This document shows positions 24,053 to 37,750 of a DNA stretch of 64,000 nt, in pieces (positions within the stretch are counted from its first letter, which is position 1; the number at the start of each line of letters is the position of its first letter). Source of the DNA: Diphasiastrum complanatum (Eukaryota; Streptophyta; Lycopodiopsida; Lycopodiales; Lycopodiaceae); assembly GCA_029204225.1 (NCBI GenBank), contig MU832064.1, positions 1 through 64,000 of the forward strand, written 5' to 3'. Under the pieces are notes generated by a model. That model was given only the letters and a program-made list of their open reading frames with translations. It had not been told where the DNA came from and ran no database searches. Made by a program: the position numbers and the translations under genes.

Positions 24053-25262
24053 GCACTCACATAGCCTAACTTAGATCTCTAGAGGGAAGCAATGAATAGA
24101 GAACATACTTCTTTGATCAAGAAAAAGACCTAGTCTGTTATAAATTTCTTGCAAACAAAAATGTAGTTTATTGTAGATGGATTTTCAAAATTAATTACAA
24201 AGTGGATGGGAGCATAGATTGAAGGAAAGCTCGACTAGTGGCTAGGGGATTTTTTTCATATTCCAATGTTGAATATTTAAAACTTTCAGTTCATCTACAT
24301 ATTATTTCGACTGGAAAAACTTTATAAATGATGCAACAACTAGAAGGTTATGTAATCAATGGCAAAGAGAGTCTCCACCCAAAAATTTATGGCTTGAACC
24401 AATTTGCCCGAGCCTGGTCTTAAAGGATAAACATTTCCTTTATACAGAATGGATACCAACCAAGTTTTGCATATTTGAATGTCAAGGTCATGCATCAATC
24501 CTTTATAATTATGTCATTATATGTTGATTATACATTACTACTGAATAATAATATCGATCTTATAAAGGATTCTAAGCAGATGTTGTTTTCAAAATTTGAA
24601 ACGACAAACCTAGGCAAGGCTCGTTACTATCTCGGAATCTATATTTACAAATGTAGAGATAAGAGACTGCCATATCACTCAACAGAAGTATATTTCTAAT
24701 ATGCTTACTAAATACGATATGATGAATTGTAAGCTCATCCACTCACCAATGGATCCAAGTTCATTAGAGGAATCTCAAATGTCAAAAAGACCCTATAAGA
24801 AATGGCATGTAGGATAATAAAAAAAATCAAAATAACTTGTTTCCCATACCACTCTCGAGGCCTCCCCAACTCCTACCCATAGTGTCTATAGTCATGGTTA
24901 AGAACTTTGAATTGTTCACGGTTTAACTTATCTAAACTTGAATATGCATTCCCTCCATTGGTAAAGACAAGCAGACATTAGTTTGAACCAGAGTACCCCA
25001 ACAATCATATTCTATGATAATCAGAGTGCAACTGCCTTATCGACCAATCCTAGATTTCACTCTGGGAGTAAGCACATTGAGATCTGATATCACTATGTCA
25101 GGGGCAAGATTCTCAATAGAGAGGTGAGCTTAATGTATTGTCGAACGCAGGACATGGTTGTAGATGTGTTCACCAAGGCCTTGAGCATTGATGCACACAA
25201 CAAATTTTGTGCACTGCTAAGTCAAAAGATCAAAGCATTCATGGATCCAAATTAAGAGGGGG
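24053..25262 (+). pseudogene. Old Copia RT-RNase H, continuation of host element
   Basis: After the GCACT duplication the decayed host Copia resumes. RT residues like EAMNREHTSL, CRWIFKINYKVDGS and KARLVARGF are scattered over several frames at 24085-24250. MSLYVDYTLLLNNN at about 24505-24550 is the degenerate catalytic YVDD, changed to YVDY. TNLGKARYYLGIYI follows. RNase H remains at 24990-25255 read NQSATALSTNPRFHSGSKHI and RTQDMVVDVFTKALSIDAH. A purine tract AAGAGGGGG then leads to TGTTGGATTTATC at 25263, probably the 3' LTR start. Confidence 0.8.
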
Positions 25263-26970
<1,708 letters not shown>

Positions 26971-27479
26971 GTGTTGGAAAGATAGAATGTGAGTTTGAGT
27001 AGATTCAATTTGAATAAGTTGGGTACATTGAATCTAGACCCAAAATTGGTAGGGTTAGCATTTTGGTGGGAAAGCCAAGTGGCCAAATAGGGTTTGGACC
27101 TGCTATAAAAGGATGTAACTCATGGAGAGAGTCATCTTCTCTCTTCTCTATCTCATTTCATGCTTATACATGGTTCTCTTGGGTTCTACTATCCATTGGT
27201 GCACTATCTTGGTGATTGCTTGCAATTCTATGTGTAGAATGATCTATATTTGCTATTTTTGGATCCACATGTGTGAAATACAATAGCTTGCTGGTTTTGT
27301 ATAGACAACAACAATACATAATCATTTCATTCAAGTTTGATCAAGTTCTATTAGTGTTTGCATCTCAAATTGTGTGTAGATGCTGATTTTTCTACATTGG
27401 TGAAATTGGTAGTGTATTTCTCTTTCTAACCAAAGATCATTCAAGTAGATTGGATATTAAGGATCTGAAATCTTTCACA
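26971..27479 (+). mobile_element. 5' LTR of a 3'-truncated Copia
   Basis: The end is firm: GATCTGAAATCTTTCACA at 27462-27479 abuts a TGGTATCAGAGC primer site. The start at TGTTGGAAAGATAG is inferred from composition. A TATA-like GCTATAAAAGG lies near 27111, and the palindrome CACATGTGTG at 27266. No 3' LTR exists because the element is truncated at about 30026. Confidence 0.65.
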
Positions 27480-27492
27480 TGGTATCAGAGCT
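27480..27492 (+). promoter_or_regulatory. tRNA-Met primer-binding site
   Basis: TGGTATCAGAGCT follows the LTR end directly. Confidence 0.9.
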
Positions 27493-28077
27493 TGTGTTTC
27501 AGGTTATGAAGGAGGAAATCAGATCTATCAATGATTTGGTGAAGATATCAGGTCTAGAGCATGCTAGAGAGGATTCTACACCAAATCGGATTTTTTGCTT
27601 TTGTAGATTGGATCTTTTGTAGATCAAAACACTAAATAAGTCAATATACTTGTTCAATTCCATTTTTTGAATTCACATGCTGGATTTGGCCAATTTTTGG
27701 ATCATTGGTTCAGCCTAAGTGGTGGCTTATAGACTGCATATCAAATTTTCAGCATTTGCATGTAGATTTGGAATAGTCAATTTTTGTGATTTTGTCAAAA
27801 CCCTAATTTTGATTGGATCTCTAGATAGTGAGGTTGCTGGACTTCATTTGAGTGTGTTTCAATCTTAGGAAGTGGCAAAAGTCATCAGATTGAGGATAGA
27901 TCATAGGTTGATCAAGATTCCATGATTCTATGTGTTGATTTGCTTGGATAAGTGCTAGAAGAGAATTTGTGAGATAGTTTCAAATCTTGGTGATTTCTTT
28001 TGAAAGCATTTGTTGTTGTTCAAAGGAGTGCTTTGTGCATTGAAACAGGTTGAAAAAGGAAATTAGGTCATTGCTAC

Positions 28078-30026
28078 ATGGCAACCTCAATTGGAGTCAC
28101 GTTGGAAGCCAATGATAAGCTTATCTCAAGTAACTATTCATTGTGAAAAGTGAGGATGGAGTCACTTCTTGAGATGAATGATGTTTTGGATATTGTTGTA
28201 GGTTTGGAGGAGAGACCAGCAACACAACAAGATCAATTGAGGTATGACAAGAGGGCCAAGAAGGCTCTACACATGATAAAGATGAATGTTACCAATGAAC
28301 TTCTCAAGGAAGCTGGTAAGTGCACATCATCTTTGGAAGCTTGGAATTCATTGAAGAAATTTTATGAATCCAAGTCTACTTCTAGAGTGTTGACTCTAAG
28401 AAGGCAAATATTTTCCTGTTTGCAAAATAATGAAGAAAGTCCAAGTACTTTTGTTTTGGGAATGAAAGCATTGAATGATGAGTTAGCTTGCATAGATGAA
28501 AGCATTAAGGAAGGAGAGCTTATTCAAGTGATTCTTAATGGCTTGTTGGATGCTCATGCTAACATTGTTCAAAGTATTGCTATTCAAAAGACTTTGCCAA
28601 GTTTGATGGATCTTCAAGAGATCTTGATCAATGAGGAATATAGGCTTCAAGCAAGAGGTGGATCTACATCAACACTTCAAGAGGATGCTATGTTCACAAA
28701 GGACAAATTCAAGGGCAAAACCAAAAGCAAGTGGTCTAAAGGGCAAGATCAAGTGGATGATTCTTCAAGTGGCAAAAAGAAGGATAGATCAAAGCTCAAG
28801 TGCTTCTATTGTGGCATCAAAGGACACTTTGCAAGTGAGTGCTACAAGAAGAAGAAAGATCAAGGAGACAAGAAAGGTAATCTTACTCTTGATGAGGATG
28901 GTTTGGATGTGCAAGATGCAAATGATGATGCTTTTGTGATGTCTTTATGTATGCTTGCTAATGATGGATATCTAGATCCTTGGTGGATTGATAGTGGAGC
29001 AAGTTCACACATGACCTTTCACAAAGAGTACTTCACTTCTTTGTTGGCATATGGAGATGACAAGAGGGTGATCTACACGACCAATGATGGTGAGTGTGCA
29101 ATCAAAGGGATTGGCACAATTCCTATTTCTCTCTCTACAAATAGGAATGTTCATTTGGAGGATGTCTTGTTTATTCCATCTATTACCAAAAATTTGCTTA
29201 GTGTGAGTCAAATGCTAAGTAAGGGCCTCAAGGTGGAGTTTGATGGAGATGCTTGTTTGATCAAAAGGAAGGATGTCTTGATTGGAAAAGGTAATAGGCA
29301 AGGGAAGTTGTTCAAACTTGATGCTTGTGTTATTGCTAACCAAGTTGGATGTGTTGCAAGGGACCAAATTTCTATTCAAGAGGTTTGGCACAAAAGGATG
29401 GGACACCTCAACTTCAAGCCATTGGAGGTAATGGCAAGGAAGAAGGTTGTGATTGGTCTTCCAAGTTCCTTAAGTAATGACAAGCATGTTTGTGAGTCTT
29501 GTGCTTTGTCTAAGTCACATAGACTACCTTATACTAGATCTATTTCTAGATCTACAAAGCCTTTTCAACTTGTACATTCAGATATTCATGGATTTACTAC
29601 AATTAGCAATAGTGGAGCTAAGATGTATGTAACATTCATTGATGATTTTAGTAGATTTTGTTGGATCTATCTACTAAAGAGCAAGGATGAAGTGTATGAT
29701 GTCTTTTTCAAGTTCAAGAATGCAAGGGAAAACCAATTCTCCACAAAGATCAAGTGCTTGAGAGGTGACAATGGTGGTGAGTACATATCTAACAAGTTCA
29801 AGGCCTTTTGTGATGAGCATGGGATCAAGAGGGAGTATACAACATTAAGGACCCCACAACAAAATGGAGTGGCTGAAAGGAAGAATAGGACTTTATGTGA
29901 AAGTGCTAAAGCTATGAGGTTAAGTGCTAATCTTGACAAACCATTTTGGGATCAAGCTTTGTTGTGTGCCAATTTTTTGTGCAATAGGTGGCCTTTGGGG
30001 AAGGACACCTTTTGAGATGCTATGAG
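28078..30026 (+). pseudogene. Copia Gag-protease-integrase, truncated
   Basis: ATG at 28078 begins gag (MATSIGVTLEANDKLISSNY), but the conserved Trp of NYSxW is a TGA at 28144-28146, splitting off 22 codons. Downstream the frame stays open for 621 codons from 28150. It carries the zinc knuckle CFYCGIKGHFASEC near 28801, protease WWIDSGASSHMT near 28981, the integrase H2C2 region near 29385-29515, and a core with FIDDFSRFCW, LRGDNGGEY and NGVAERKNRT. The acidic catalytic residues are retained. The ORF stops after NRWPLGKDTF, where a deletion and truncation remove the rest of pol and the 3' LTR. The protein is close to the broken copy at 5.3-10.4 kb, so they belong to one family. Confidence 0.9.
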
Positions 30027-30250
30027 CTCATGGCCATTGGCATTACACTTATTAGTACATGTTAAGCAACAAGTAAACTGTTCATATATACAACTTGGTA
30101 AAGGCATTTATGGAGCTAAGCTCCTTAGATGCCACTATACAGTGGTCGAGATTACCTGCACCTTTCCGGTGGCAGTCAACAACTCCTACCCATTCACCCC
30201 ACTGTGATGGACAAAACCTAACGTTTAACTTAAAGAGCTCACGAATGTGA

Positions 30251-30284
<34 letters not shown>

Positions 30285-32740
30285 TGCTAAAGTTGATTCA
30301 AAATTTTGTAAGTCATTTATAATGGATTATAGGTTTTTGGCAAGCCCATAAAGGATCCAACACAATTTAAAGGTATTGGATGCTTCCAAGTCTCAAACTT
30401 GGTGGTGTTAGAGAGCACCCACAATCATCTATCAAGCACCATTGGATGGTGGCAAGCACAAGACTCCCATGTTACCTATTTGTTTTTCCCCATTTTGACT
30501 TGTCCCCCCCCTTCCCCAAAAAAAAAAACACCCGAGTACACCCACATATCTATTCAGAGACTATCATGGCACGCATAATTCTTTATTCACTCATCTCCAT
30601 TTTTGTTGGTTGAGCTAACCCATCAGCTCATCCACCTATTTTTATCTACATGACTACACACTTTTCTTTTTGTTTAAAATTGTACTCTAAAATGGCATAA
30701 TGATTTGATTTCACGTTGTGCCTTTGAATTATGGGTAAGGATTTGCGCAATGTGTACACGGGATAATTTCTTCAAAGCACCTTACTCGAGGAGCACTTAT
30801 TTCTCCAAATCTCCTTTGTAGGAATTCGAACCTCGCATCATGTTGTCCATGTGTAAGGAAGTTGGATATAAGTATTCATAACAATGGAAACTCGGGCTAA
30901 AATTGTAAATTGTGCAAACACAAAATGCCTTGAAGCCTAGGGCTCTAAAATTATGGAGCTTCATCCTCGAGGTGGCTATACCTAAACATAATGATGATAA
31001 TGCAATTAGGAACAATCTCATCTTTCCTCAAAAGGCATTACCTCTACATGAAAATATTGTCCAATAATGTGTCTTGAGATGATAAATTAGTACATATTCC
31101 AAAAAAGTTCAACAATACACTAGTACAAGAAAAAAAAGATGTCAAAAGCTTACTGATAATAAAAGGATTTTGCTAATCGAATAGGAGAGAAACTTGAAGA
31201 GGTTCCTTTCTATAGTTCATGGGATGAATGAAAATTATTTCATGTCTTATACAATACCTTTTGAGAAGGTTTTTTTGGTCTTGAAAAACGAATCTACTAT
31301 ACTAACAAACCATAATAAACTAGGTACAAATATTAGAAGAGGAAAAGAAAGATGCTCATTGCATACTTTAAGAGATCACAATGAAGACAAAATATGTAAC
31401 AAAGAATGAAAGTTGGTTTGCTCTCCAGCTCCCAAAGGAGAAAAAGCTTGGGAAAGAGCTTTTGACAACTAAGCCAAATACTTGAAAACAAAAAAGAATT
31501 GTGTCCTTACTTAAAACAATTCTATAGGCAATGGGTGGGGAAGAGGACAATGGCGATAGAGAAAAGTAGGTACGAAGTTCCAAACTAAGTTTGAGCTTGC
31601 ACAAGATGGCGAAGCTACAAGAGATGATTATGAAAGCATGACAAAGGCATGGCAAGGATGCTAGTCATCAAGAGAGAAGCCACTATCTTCTAAAAAGCCA
31701 TAAGGAAAAAAGATGGAAAAAATGATTAGAAATTTTGTTCATGAAAAGAGCAAAAATATGGAGTCGAGAGCTAGCCTTGTGTGCATAGGCTCCAACATGA
31801 TTGAAAAATCCCTTGATCCTAGATTTGTTGTAAGGAACAAGCAAGCAGTTCTTGGAGAGCCTTGTATTGGAGAACCCTTAGTATATGATATACAAAATTA
31901 TCTCTTCCTTACAAGCTTGATCAATTGCTTTGTTAAGATACTCTTAAAGGTGATGAGGGAAGTGATCATAATAGATAAGTAGAGCATAGAGATGGATCTA
32001 GAGATTCCCACTCCAAATGAGTTTTATACTATGGCAAAATAGATTGAGGTCAAGAAGCAAGAACTCAATGCCAAAGCCATAATGTGTGAAGAAAGCAAGG
32101 ATAAAACATGGATGTCTAGTGAATGGAACCAAAGCTTTTAGTTTGGGCTATTTTTTGCTTTTTGGTTATATTTTTAATTTTTTTGATAAAATTTTGTATT
32201 GTTTGATAGTGAAATTTCATATCTTGTCTTTGATATGAATGTGAAAATTTTCATAAATTTTTGTCTTAACTTGATGATTTACCAAGATATTGAAGGTTTT
32301 AGCAATTGTATTAAAAAAATTGAATAGCTTTGCTATATTTATATGTTTCAACAAACAAAAACTTGCTTACTATGTGATAATTTAGCTATTTTATTTTTTG
32401 AAATGAAGAACCCTGAATGGAATTTCCCACCTAAGATTTCAGGAGACAAGATGGAGCCAAAGCCAATCCTCACTTGTTGTCCTTCACAATGCAACTAGTC
32501 AAATGTCCAGAATTTAAGTCGTATACCCAACATAAATTTCAATTAAACAACCAAGGTCTATTAGAAAAAAATATCTTAATTAACTTTTGAAGAGTATTTT
32601 GAGAATTATCAAATAATTTCTTACTCTACTCAGCTTCTTCTCTTGATTAATGGAAATTTTAAGATAAGCAAAATGAATGTTGTAAATATCATCTTGAAGT
32701 GACAATGCTTTATAAGCATTTATTATTTTTCTCAAAACAA
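30027..32740. other. Long stretch without a recognised gene
   Basis: The Copia homology ends after GAGATGCTATGAGC. The longest open frames (71-95 codons, near 31194 and 31713) are rich in Lys, Ile and Asn and match nothing I know. A C-run followed by an A-run occurs near 30505-30530. Old transposon remains are possible. Confidence 0.5.
30253..30282. repeat. (TA)n microsatellite
   Basis: About 15 TA units. Confidence 0.9.
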
Positions 32741-33170
32741 TCAATCTTTGCTTGCTATATATGCAAGCTGCCTTTTGGCCGTTTGCTCAATCTTGTGGAG
32801 CGTCCTGGTAACAACATTTGGGCCATGAGGGAACCCGAATGTATGCAAGTCTGCCGTCGCAAAATATATATTGTACACATAGTTCTTGACAGGGGGAACT
32901 ATGAATTGGCAAGATCTTGTAGTGACATTGTAATCGGCGTATTCCATATGAAGCAAATAAGGACTCTAATACCCAGCCAGGACAGGAATTTGGAACTCAA
33001 TCGCCTTGAAAAAACGTTGTGCATGCTGGTAACAGGTTTGCATCTCTTGAATATCCAGCTTGCACATCTAGATGTCGATTTTATTTGCATCAGGGTCGTC
33101 GAAACTGGAACTTTGATTGGAGGACGTGTTGGAAAACTGAAAAAAATAGTGGTCTGGAAAAAGTGTTAAC
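32741..33170 (-). pseudogene. Unrecognised coding-like remnant
   Basis: On the minus strand one frame runs from about 33170 to 32741 with only two in-frame stops. It includes SSSFDDPDANKIDI, then KLDIQEMQTCYQHAQRFF, HMEYADYNVTTRSCQFIVPP and DLHTFGFPHGPNVVTRTLH, ending in LAYIASKD and a stop. The composition is that of a folded protein, and the two stops look like single-base decay. I do not recognise the family. The opposite strand has a 156-codon open frame (32699-33169) that looks like its shadow. Confidence 0.4.
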
Positions 33171-33185
33171 AGGAGCTTCGGCTCG

Positions 33186-33325
33186 GTCGAGAGTGTGACG
33201 GATGGCGTCGGTCGAGATTGGACTAAAAAGGTGTCGGTCGAGATGGAAGTTGATGGCATCGGTCGAAATTGGACTGGAAGGCTTCAGTCAAGATGGCAAG
33301 TGAAGGCATCGGTCGAGGAGGCAAG
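33186..33325 (+). repeat. Short cluster of GGTCGAGAT-type repeats
   Basis: Several degenerate units of about 25-30 bp built on CGGTCGAGATTGGACT-like sequence. The same motif forms the larger array at 33938-34268. Confidence 0.7.
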
Positions 33326-33937
33326 TGAAAATGTGTGCAAAGCGAAGGTGTGGAAATATGGTGTATCTGTGAGAAAAGGAATCGATGGAGTGGGGTTGGA
33401 ATGGTAGAGCAAAAAGGTGAAGTAAGATGCCTGAAAGAACAGGATGTTTTGATGTCAGTTGAGTATGAGAATGTTGGAAAGATGGAGAACTTTGGGAATG
33501 AAATGGTGTAGGTGTGAGGGAAGTGGAAAAAACAAGTGGTTGTGAAACTGTTGATGATGATGTTCTCAATAGTGTAACGGGAGCGTAATGTATGCTCACG
33601 TGACACTACCCCTCAGGTGTGCGAAAATTTTCAAGAAGATGGTTCGACTGCCGACGATGTTAGGTTTGGAATGGTTGGTGATGGCTCTCTGTATGGTGAT
33701 TATACCAAGATGGCAGAAACTTGGTGGATGTAGTGTGTAGCCAAGGACGGATGGATGTAATATAAGACCGCCAGAATCGAACATGGAAGTAGCAAGATAG
33801 CTGCAAGAAACTCCAGTATTTGCACTTTCTTGAGGTACGAATGTTTACACTGTCATGGTATTTATGGTCATCGTCGTCTTGCTTCATTCAAGATTTGACG
33901 TGATGGCTCTTTAAAGTACTTTTAAAAAAAAAAATCT
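33326..33937. other. Spacer between the two minisatellite clusters
   Basis: No gene is recognised. Overlapping open frames on the minus strand are Ser/Thr/Phe/Pro-rich and biased. Confidence 0.5.
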
Positions 33938-34268
33938 TCGGTCGAGATCTTGACGAGTGGCTCTGGTCGAGATCTTGATGAAGGTCTTCGGGCGAGATGG
34001 GACTGGAATTCCTCGGCCGAGATGAGACTGAAATCCATCGGTCGAGATCTGAGTGAAAGCCTTCGATTGAGATCTGAGGGAAAGCCTTTGGTCGAGATCT
34101 GATGGAGAGCCTTCGGTAAAAAAAAAAGGCTTCGATTGAGATCTGACCGAAATCTGTCGGTCAAGATGAGACTGAAAGCCTCCGGTTGAGATTTGATGAA
34201 ATTCTTCGGTTGAGATCTAACTGAAATGCTTCGGTCGAGATCGAACTGAAAGCCTTCAATTGAGATCT
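33938..34268 (+). repeat. Minisatellite with GGTCGAGATCT units
   Basis: About a dozen tandem units of roughly 28-30 bp vary around CTTCGGTCGAGATCTGACTGAAAGC. One unit is interrupted by an A-run. The array ends at the left target duplication of the chromovirus at 34274, so that element inserted at or within the edge of the array. Confidence 0.85.
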
Positions 34269-34273
34269 TAACC

Positions 34274-34738
34274 AGTTATGATCAAAATCTCAGGTGTTGA
34301 ATCAATGAAGTGTAAAAGACAGCAATAGACTAAAGCCCTCAAAGCAATAGACAAGACAATAGGTTCTCCCACGAAGAGCTCAAGCAATACCAATCAATAA
34401 TCTGAAAAATGAGTGTACAAATGCCCCTATAAATATCCTACCAATGAACCCTAAAATAGGAATTCAAAAGTAAAGGGAGGCAAAATGTGGAGGGAAAATA
34501 GCGCGTCCTCCTATGGGCCCCCACTCCACATATAACCATATAATAAGGGCCCAAGGCCAATCAATGTCATCAAAAAGAACCCAGTGTGGGTCATAAGCAT
34601 ATAAAAAGGCTCTGGGGCCTGTACATGACTAATATAGAATGCATAACCAGAAATATACATAACCAACAGTAAATGTAAGGAGGCCTACGGAATATATGCA
34701 GAGTAGCCCAGTAGGCCTGTATCATGTAGTCTGTAACT
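34274..34738 (-). repeat. 3' LTR of the minus-strand chromovirus
   Basis: 465 bp. On the minus strand it starts AGTTACAGACTACATG after the purine tract CCAGGGAG and ends GATCATAACT, followed by GGTTA (the target duplication). Confidence 0.93.
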
Positions 34739-34899
34739 CTCCCTGGCTATAAAGAACATTGCCCCCAATGTAGGCAAAATAAGATAAGAACCAGTGCCAG
34801 AGAAAAATATTGCATCAAGATATCCCATCTGAGAAAGGAACATCACGAGAAGCCGGAGCATCCCGAGAAGTAATGGTAGCTGCAAGTGATCGAGCCTGA

Positions 34900-36030
34900 T
34901 CAGCCAGGATAGGAGTATGATAAAAAAACATCAATGGGCTCCCAAGTAGCCTCCTCAATAGGACGACCATCCCACTGGAGCAAAAGTTGAACCTGCCGAT
35001 GGCGACGACTATGCAATAAGTGCACCTGTAAAATAGTAGCTGGCAGGAATGGAAAAAGCTCTGGATCTGTAGGAAATGAGGAATCTCCAGGAGCATCATC
35101 CTCAATAGCAGCATGTAATAAACTGACATGAAAGATATCACAAGCCCAAGTAGCAACAGGTAACTCAAGATGATATGTAACTGGACTGAGGTGCTCAAGA
35201 ATCTGAAAAAGGCCCATAATAGCGCGGCACAAGCTTCTCAGTAGAAGCAAGACCCTGTACAAAACGATGGCGAGAAAAGCGTAACCGAAGGAAAACAGTA
35301 TCTCCCTCTGCAAACTCAACATGGCACCGATGACGATCAACAATGGTCCTGTACCGCTGCTGAATATGTTGTAAATGAGTAGCAGCTCTAGTAATAATCT
35401 TCCGAGCAATCGAAGATAAGATAAAATAGTAATAGGTGCATCATCTGGAGGAGCAAGTATACCGGGTAGAACTGGTGAGTATCCATGAGCAAGCAGAAAA
35501 GGAGAAACAACTGTGCTGGAACTAACAGATTTATTATAACTATACTCAGCCAGACATAAATGCTGATCCCAATCACGACCAAAAGGAGAAACATAATGTC
35601 GTAAATAATCCTCCAATACCCGGTTAATAACCTCAAACTGACCATCCGCAGAAGAATGATAAGTAGTGCCCATAAGTATCCTAACATCCAAGATACGCAT
35701 AAGCTCTGTCCAAAAACCTGATGTAAACTTGGTATCCCGGTCAGTAAGTATAGATCGTGGGAGACCATGTAAGTAGAAAATCTTAGAAATAAATATACGA
35801 CCACACTGCTCTGCTGTAATAGTATGTCTGACTGGTATGAAATCAGCTTGTTTAGAAAACCTATCAACTACCACCAAACAAGAGTCATGACCACGCTGAG
35901 TACGGGGAAGACCTAAAATGAAGTCCATAGATATATCAGTCCACTGGCGGGAAGGAATAGGCCAACTTTGAAGGAGACTACCTGGTTTTTTACGGGAATA
36001 CTTACGAAGGCAAAAATCACAAGAGCTCAC
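34900..36030 (-). CDS. Chromovirus integrase with C-terminal chromodomain
   Basis: The 376-codon frame begins within the integrase zinc finger (SCDFCLRKYSRKKPG). Core motifs are WTDISMDFILGLP, VVVDRFSKQADFIP, LTDRDTKFTSGFW, and the Glu in ADGQFEVINRVLEDYLRHYV, so a DDE triad is preserved. A less conserved middle section (about residues 200-280) probably contains compensated shifts. The end holds HVSLLHAAIEDD and a chromodomain-like tail, VQLLLQWDGRPIEEATWEPI, near residues 340-365, the typical chromovirus arrangement. In this family the chromodomain directs integration toward particular chromatin. It is the best preserved protein of the element. Confidence 0.87.
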   Translation of the reverse strand: MSSCDFCLRKYSRKKPGSLLQSWPIPSRQWTDISMDFILGLPRTQRGHDSCLVVVDRFSKQADFIPVRHTITAEQCGRIFISKIFYLHGLPRSILTDRDTKFTSGFWTELMRILDVRILMGTTYHSSADGQFEVINRVLEDYLRHYVSPFGRDWDQHLCLAEYSYNKSVSSSTVVSPFLLAHGYSPVLPGILAPPDDAPITILSYLRLLGRLLLELLLIYNIFSSGTGPLLIVIGAMLSLQREILFSFGYAFLAIVLYRVLLLLRSLCRAIMGLFQILEHLSPVTYHLELPVATWACDIFHVSLLHAAIEDDAPGDSSFPTDPELFPFLPATILQVHLLHSRRHRQVQLLLQWDGRPIEEATWEPIDVFLSYSYPG

Positions 36031-37018
36031 GCTTCATGGAAGACCAAGAAAAATGTTCTTTCAAACGGAACAAGGACTTCTGAAGACCAAAATGGCCACC
36101 AACAAGAGAGAAATGGGCATCAAGAAGGAGTTGTGGACGTATGTTGAGAGTGCTGGGAATACATAACGAACCATAGTGAAACAAACGATGATTAACAATG
36201 GAATAAACCTGGTGAGGGTGAGAGAAAGGACGAGAGGCAGACGACATAACATCACGAAAGTTTGGACATGTGACATAAGCCTGAGGAAGATCATCATACC
36301 AAGAGTGGGAAGACGTAACAAGACTGTAAGTAAGAGCAAGTAAACGAGACAAAGCATCAGCAGCAGCGTTACTTTTACCAGGCTTATAATGAATATCAAA
36401 ATGAAAGGATTGTAAAAACTGAAGCCAACGGTACTGACGACCACTAAGATCCTTTTGTGTATACAAATAACGAAGTGACTGGTGATCAGTAAAAACATCA
36501 AACGGTACACGATACAGATAATGACGCCACTTCTTCAAAGCAAAAATAATAGCAAGCAACTCTTTTTCATGAGTGGAATAGCGTTGCTCATACGAACAAA
36601 GACAACAAGATTCATATGCAATAACACACTTATGCTGACGTAACAAAGCACCTAATCCTATGGATCTAGCATCAGTCTCAACAGCAAAATGTTGGGAAAA
36701 ATCTGGAAGACATAAAACAGGGGCAGTGGTAAGCTTAACCTTCAAAGTATCAAAAGTTGACTGACATGCGAGAGTCCAAGCAAACGAAGATTCCTTTTTC
36801 AACAGAGCATGCAAAGGAGATGCAGGAGTGGCAAAAATGAGCAACTGGTTTACAAAGATGGATAGCAAGACCAAGAAACATACGAACATCAGCAAACACA
36901 AGCCATGAAAGAATAGAATGGACCTTACGAGGGTCGAGACAAACAGTACCATTAGTAACAAAGAAGCCCAAAAACCTGATTTGTACGATAGCAAAAGAAC
37001 ATTTAGAACGTTTAGCAT
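36017..37018 (-). pseudogene. Chromovirus RNase H and integrase N-terminus
   Basis: The frame covers the RT thumb/connection (FDTLKVKLTTAPVLCLPDFS). RNase H follows with HFAVETDARSIGLGALLRQH, YSTHEKELLAIIFALKKWRH and VFTDHQSLRYLYTQK, and retains the acidic residues. Next come the ADALSRL linker and the start of the integrase zinc region (AHFSLVGGHFGLQKSLFRL). The first ~50 codons ([10 protein letters not shown]...) belong to a shifted frame. It overlaps the next ORF by 14 bp in a different frame. Confidence 0.85.
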
Positions 37019-37380
37019 ACAAACAATGACACACTTTCCAAGCAGAGGACGAAAGTGTTATTCATGACATTCTGAAAAGTGGGCGGGCCATTGGTAACAC
37101 CAAAAGGAAGGAAACGAAACTCATACAGACCAAAGTGGGTACAGAAAGCTGTCTTGTGCTCATCAGGAGGATGCATACGAATCTGGTGATAATCAGAATG
37201 GAGGTCAAGTTTAGAAAAGATCTTGGCTTGGCCTAACTGGTCAAATAGGTCATCCATATGAGGGATAGGTTACTGATTACGGATATTAAGTTTATTTAAA
37301 GCACGATAATCAATACATAGATGTTTAGTACCATCCTTCTTAAAACAGGAGCACCAAAAGGACTGTGGCTAGGAACAATA
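37012..37380 (-). pseudogene. Chromovirus RT, catalytic centre deleted
   Basis: RT fragments read KDGTKHLCIDYRALN-like near 37300, then [40 protein letters not shown] and [10 protein letters not shown]. After the equivalent of GKCVIV the sequence jumps to YAKRSKCSF, so about 40 residues that include YLDD are missing. A frameshift lies at about 37335. The enzyme cannot be active. Confidence 0.85.
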
Positions 37381-37750
37381 AGGCCTTGACGTAATAAATC
37401 AGACACTTGACACTGGACTTTCTCGCGCTCAACAATAGACATACGAAAAGGAGGACGAGAAGGAGGTGATGCAGAGGAAACAAGGTCTATATGGTGGTTG
37501 ACATCTCTTAAAGGTGGTAACTGAGTCGGCTATCTAAAAACATGCTCAAATTCATGCAACAGTTCAAAAAATACATGTGGCAAAGGTGGTGCATCCGCAA
37601 TAGGCTGAACTGGCTAAACAGAAAGAATAACCGCACAGTGGGCCTTCGGGAGGCTCCGTATGAACTGCTTCCCGGAAATAGCTGATAGTCCTACCGAGAA
37701 TCAATACCGAAAATTATATGCTGAGTACCATCATGAGAGAATGTCAATGT

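Noticed and set aside
33223-33606. Minus-strand ORFs of 127 and 103 codons
   Set aside because: Strong Ser/Phe/His/Thr bias, overlapping in two frames and partly made of minisatellite units.
35388-35867. 159-codon minus-strand ORF in chromovirus integrase
   Set aside because: A frame-shifted reading of the integrase that matches at 34900-36030.
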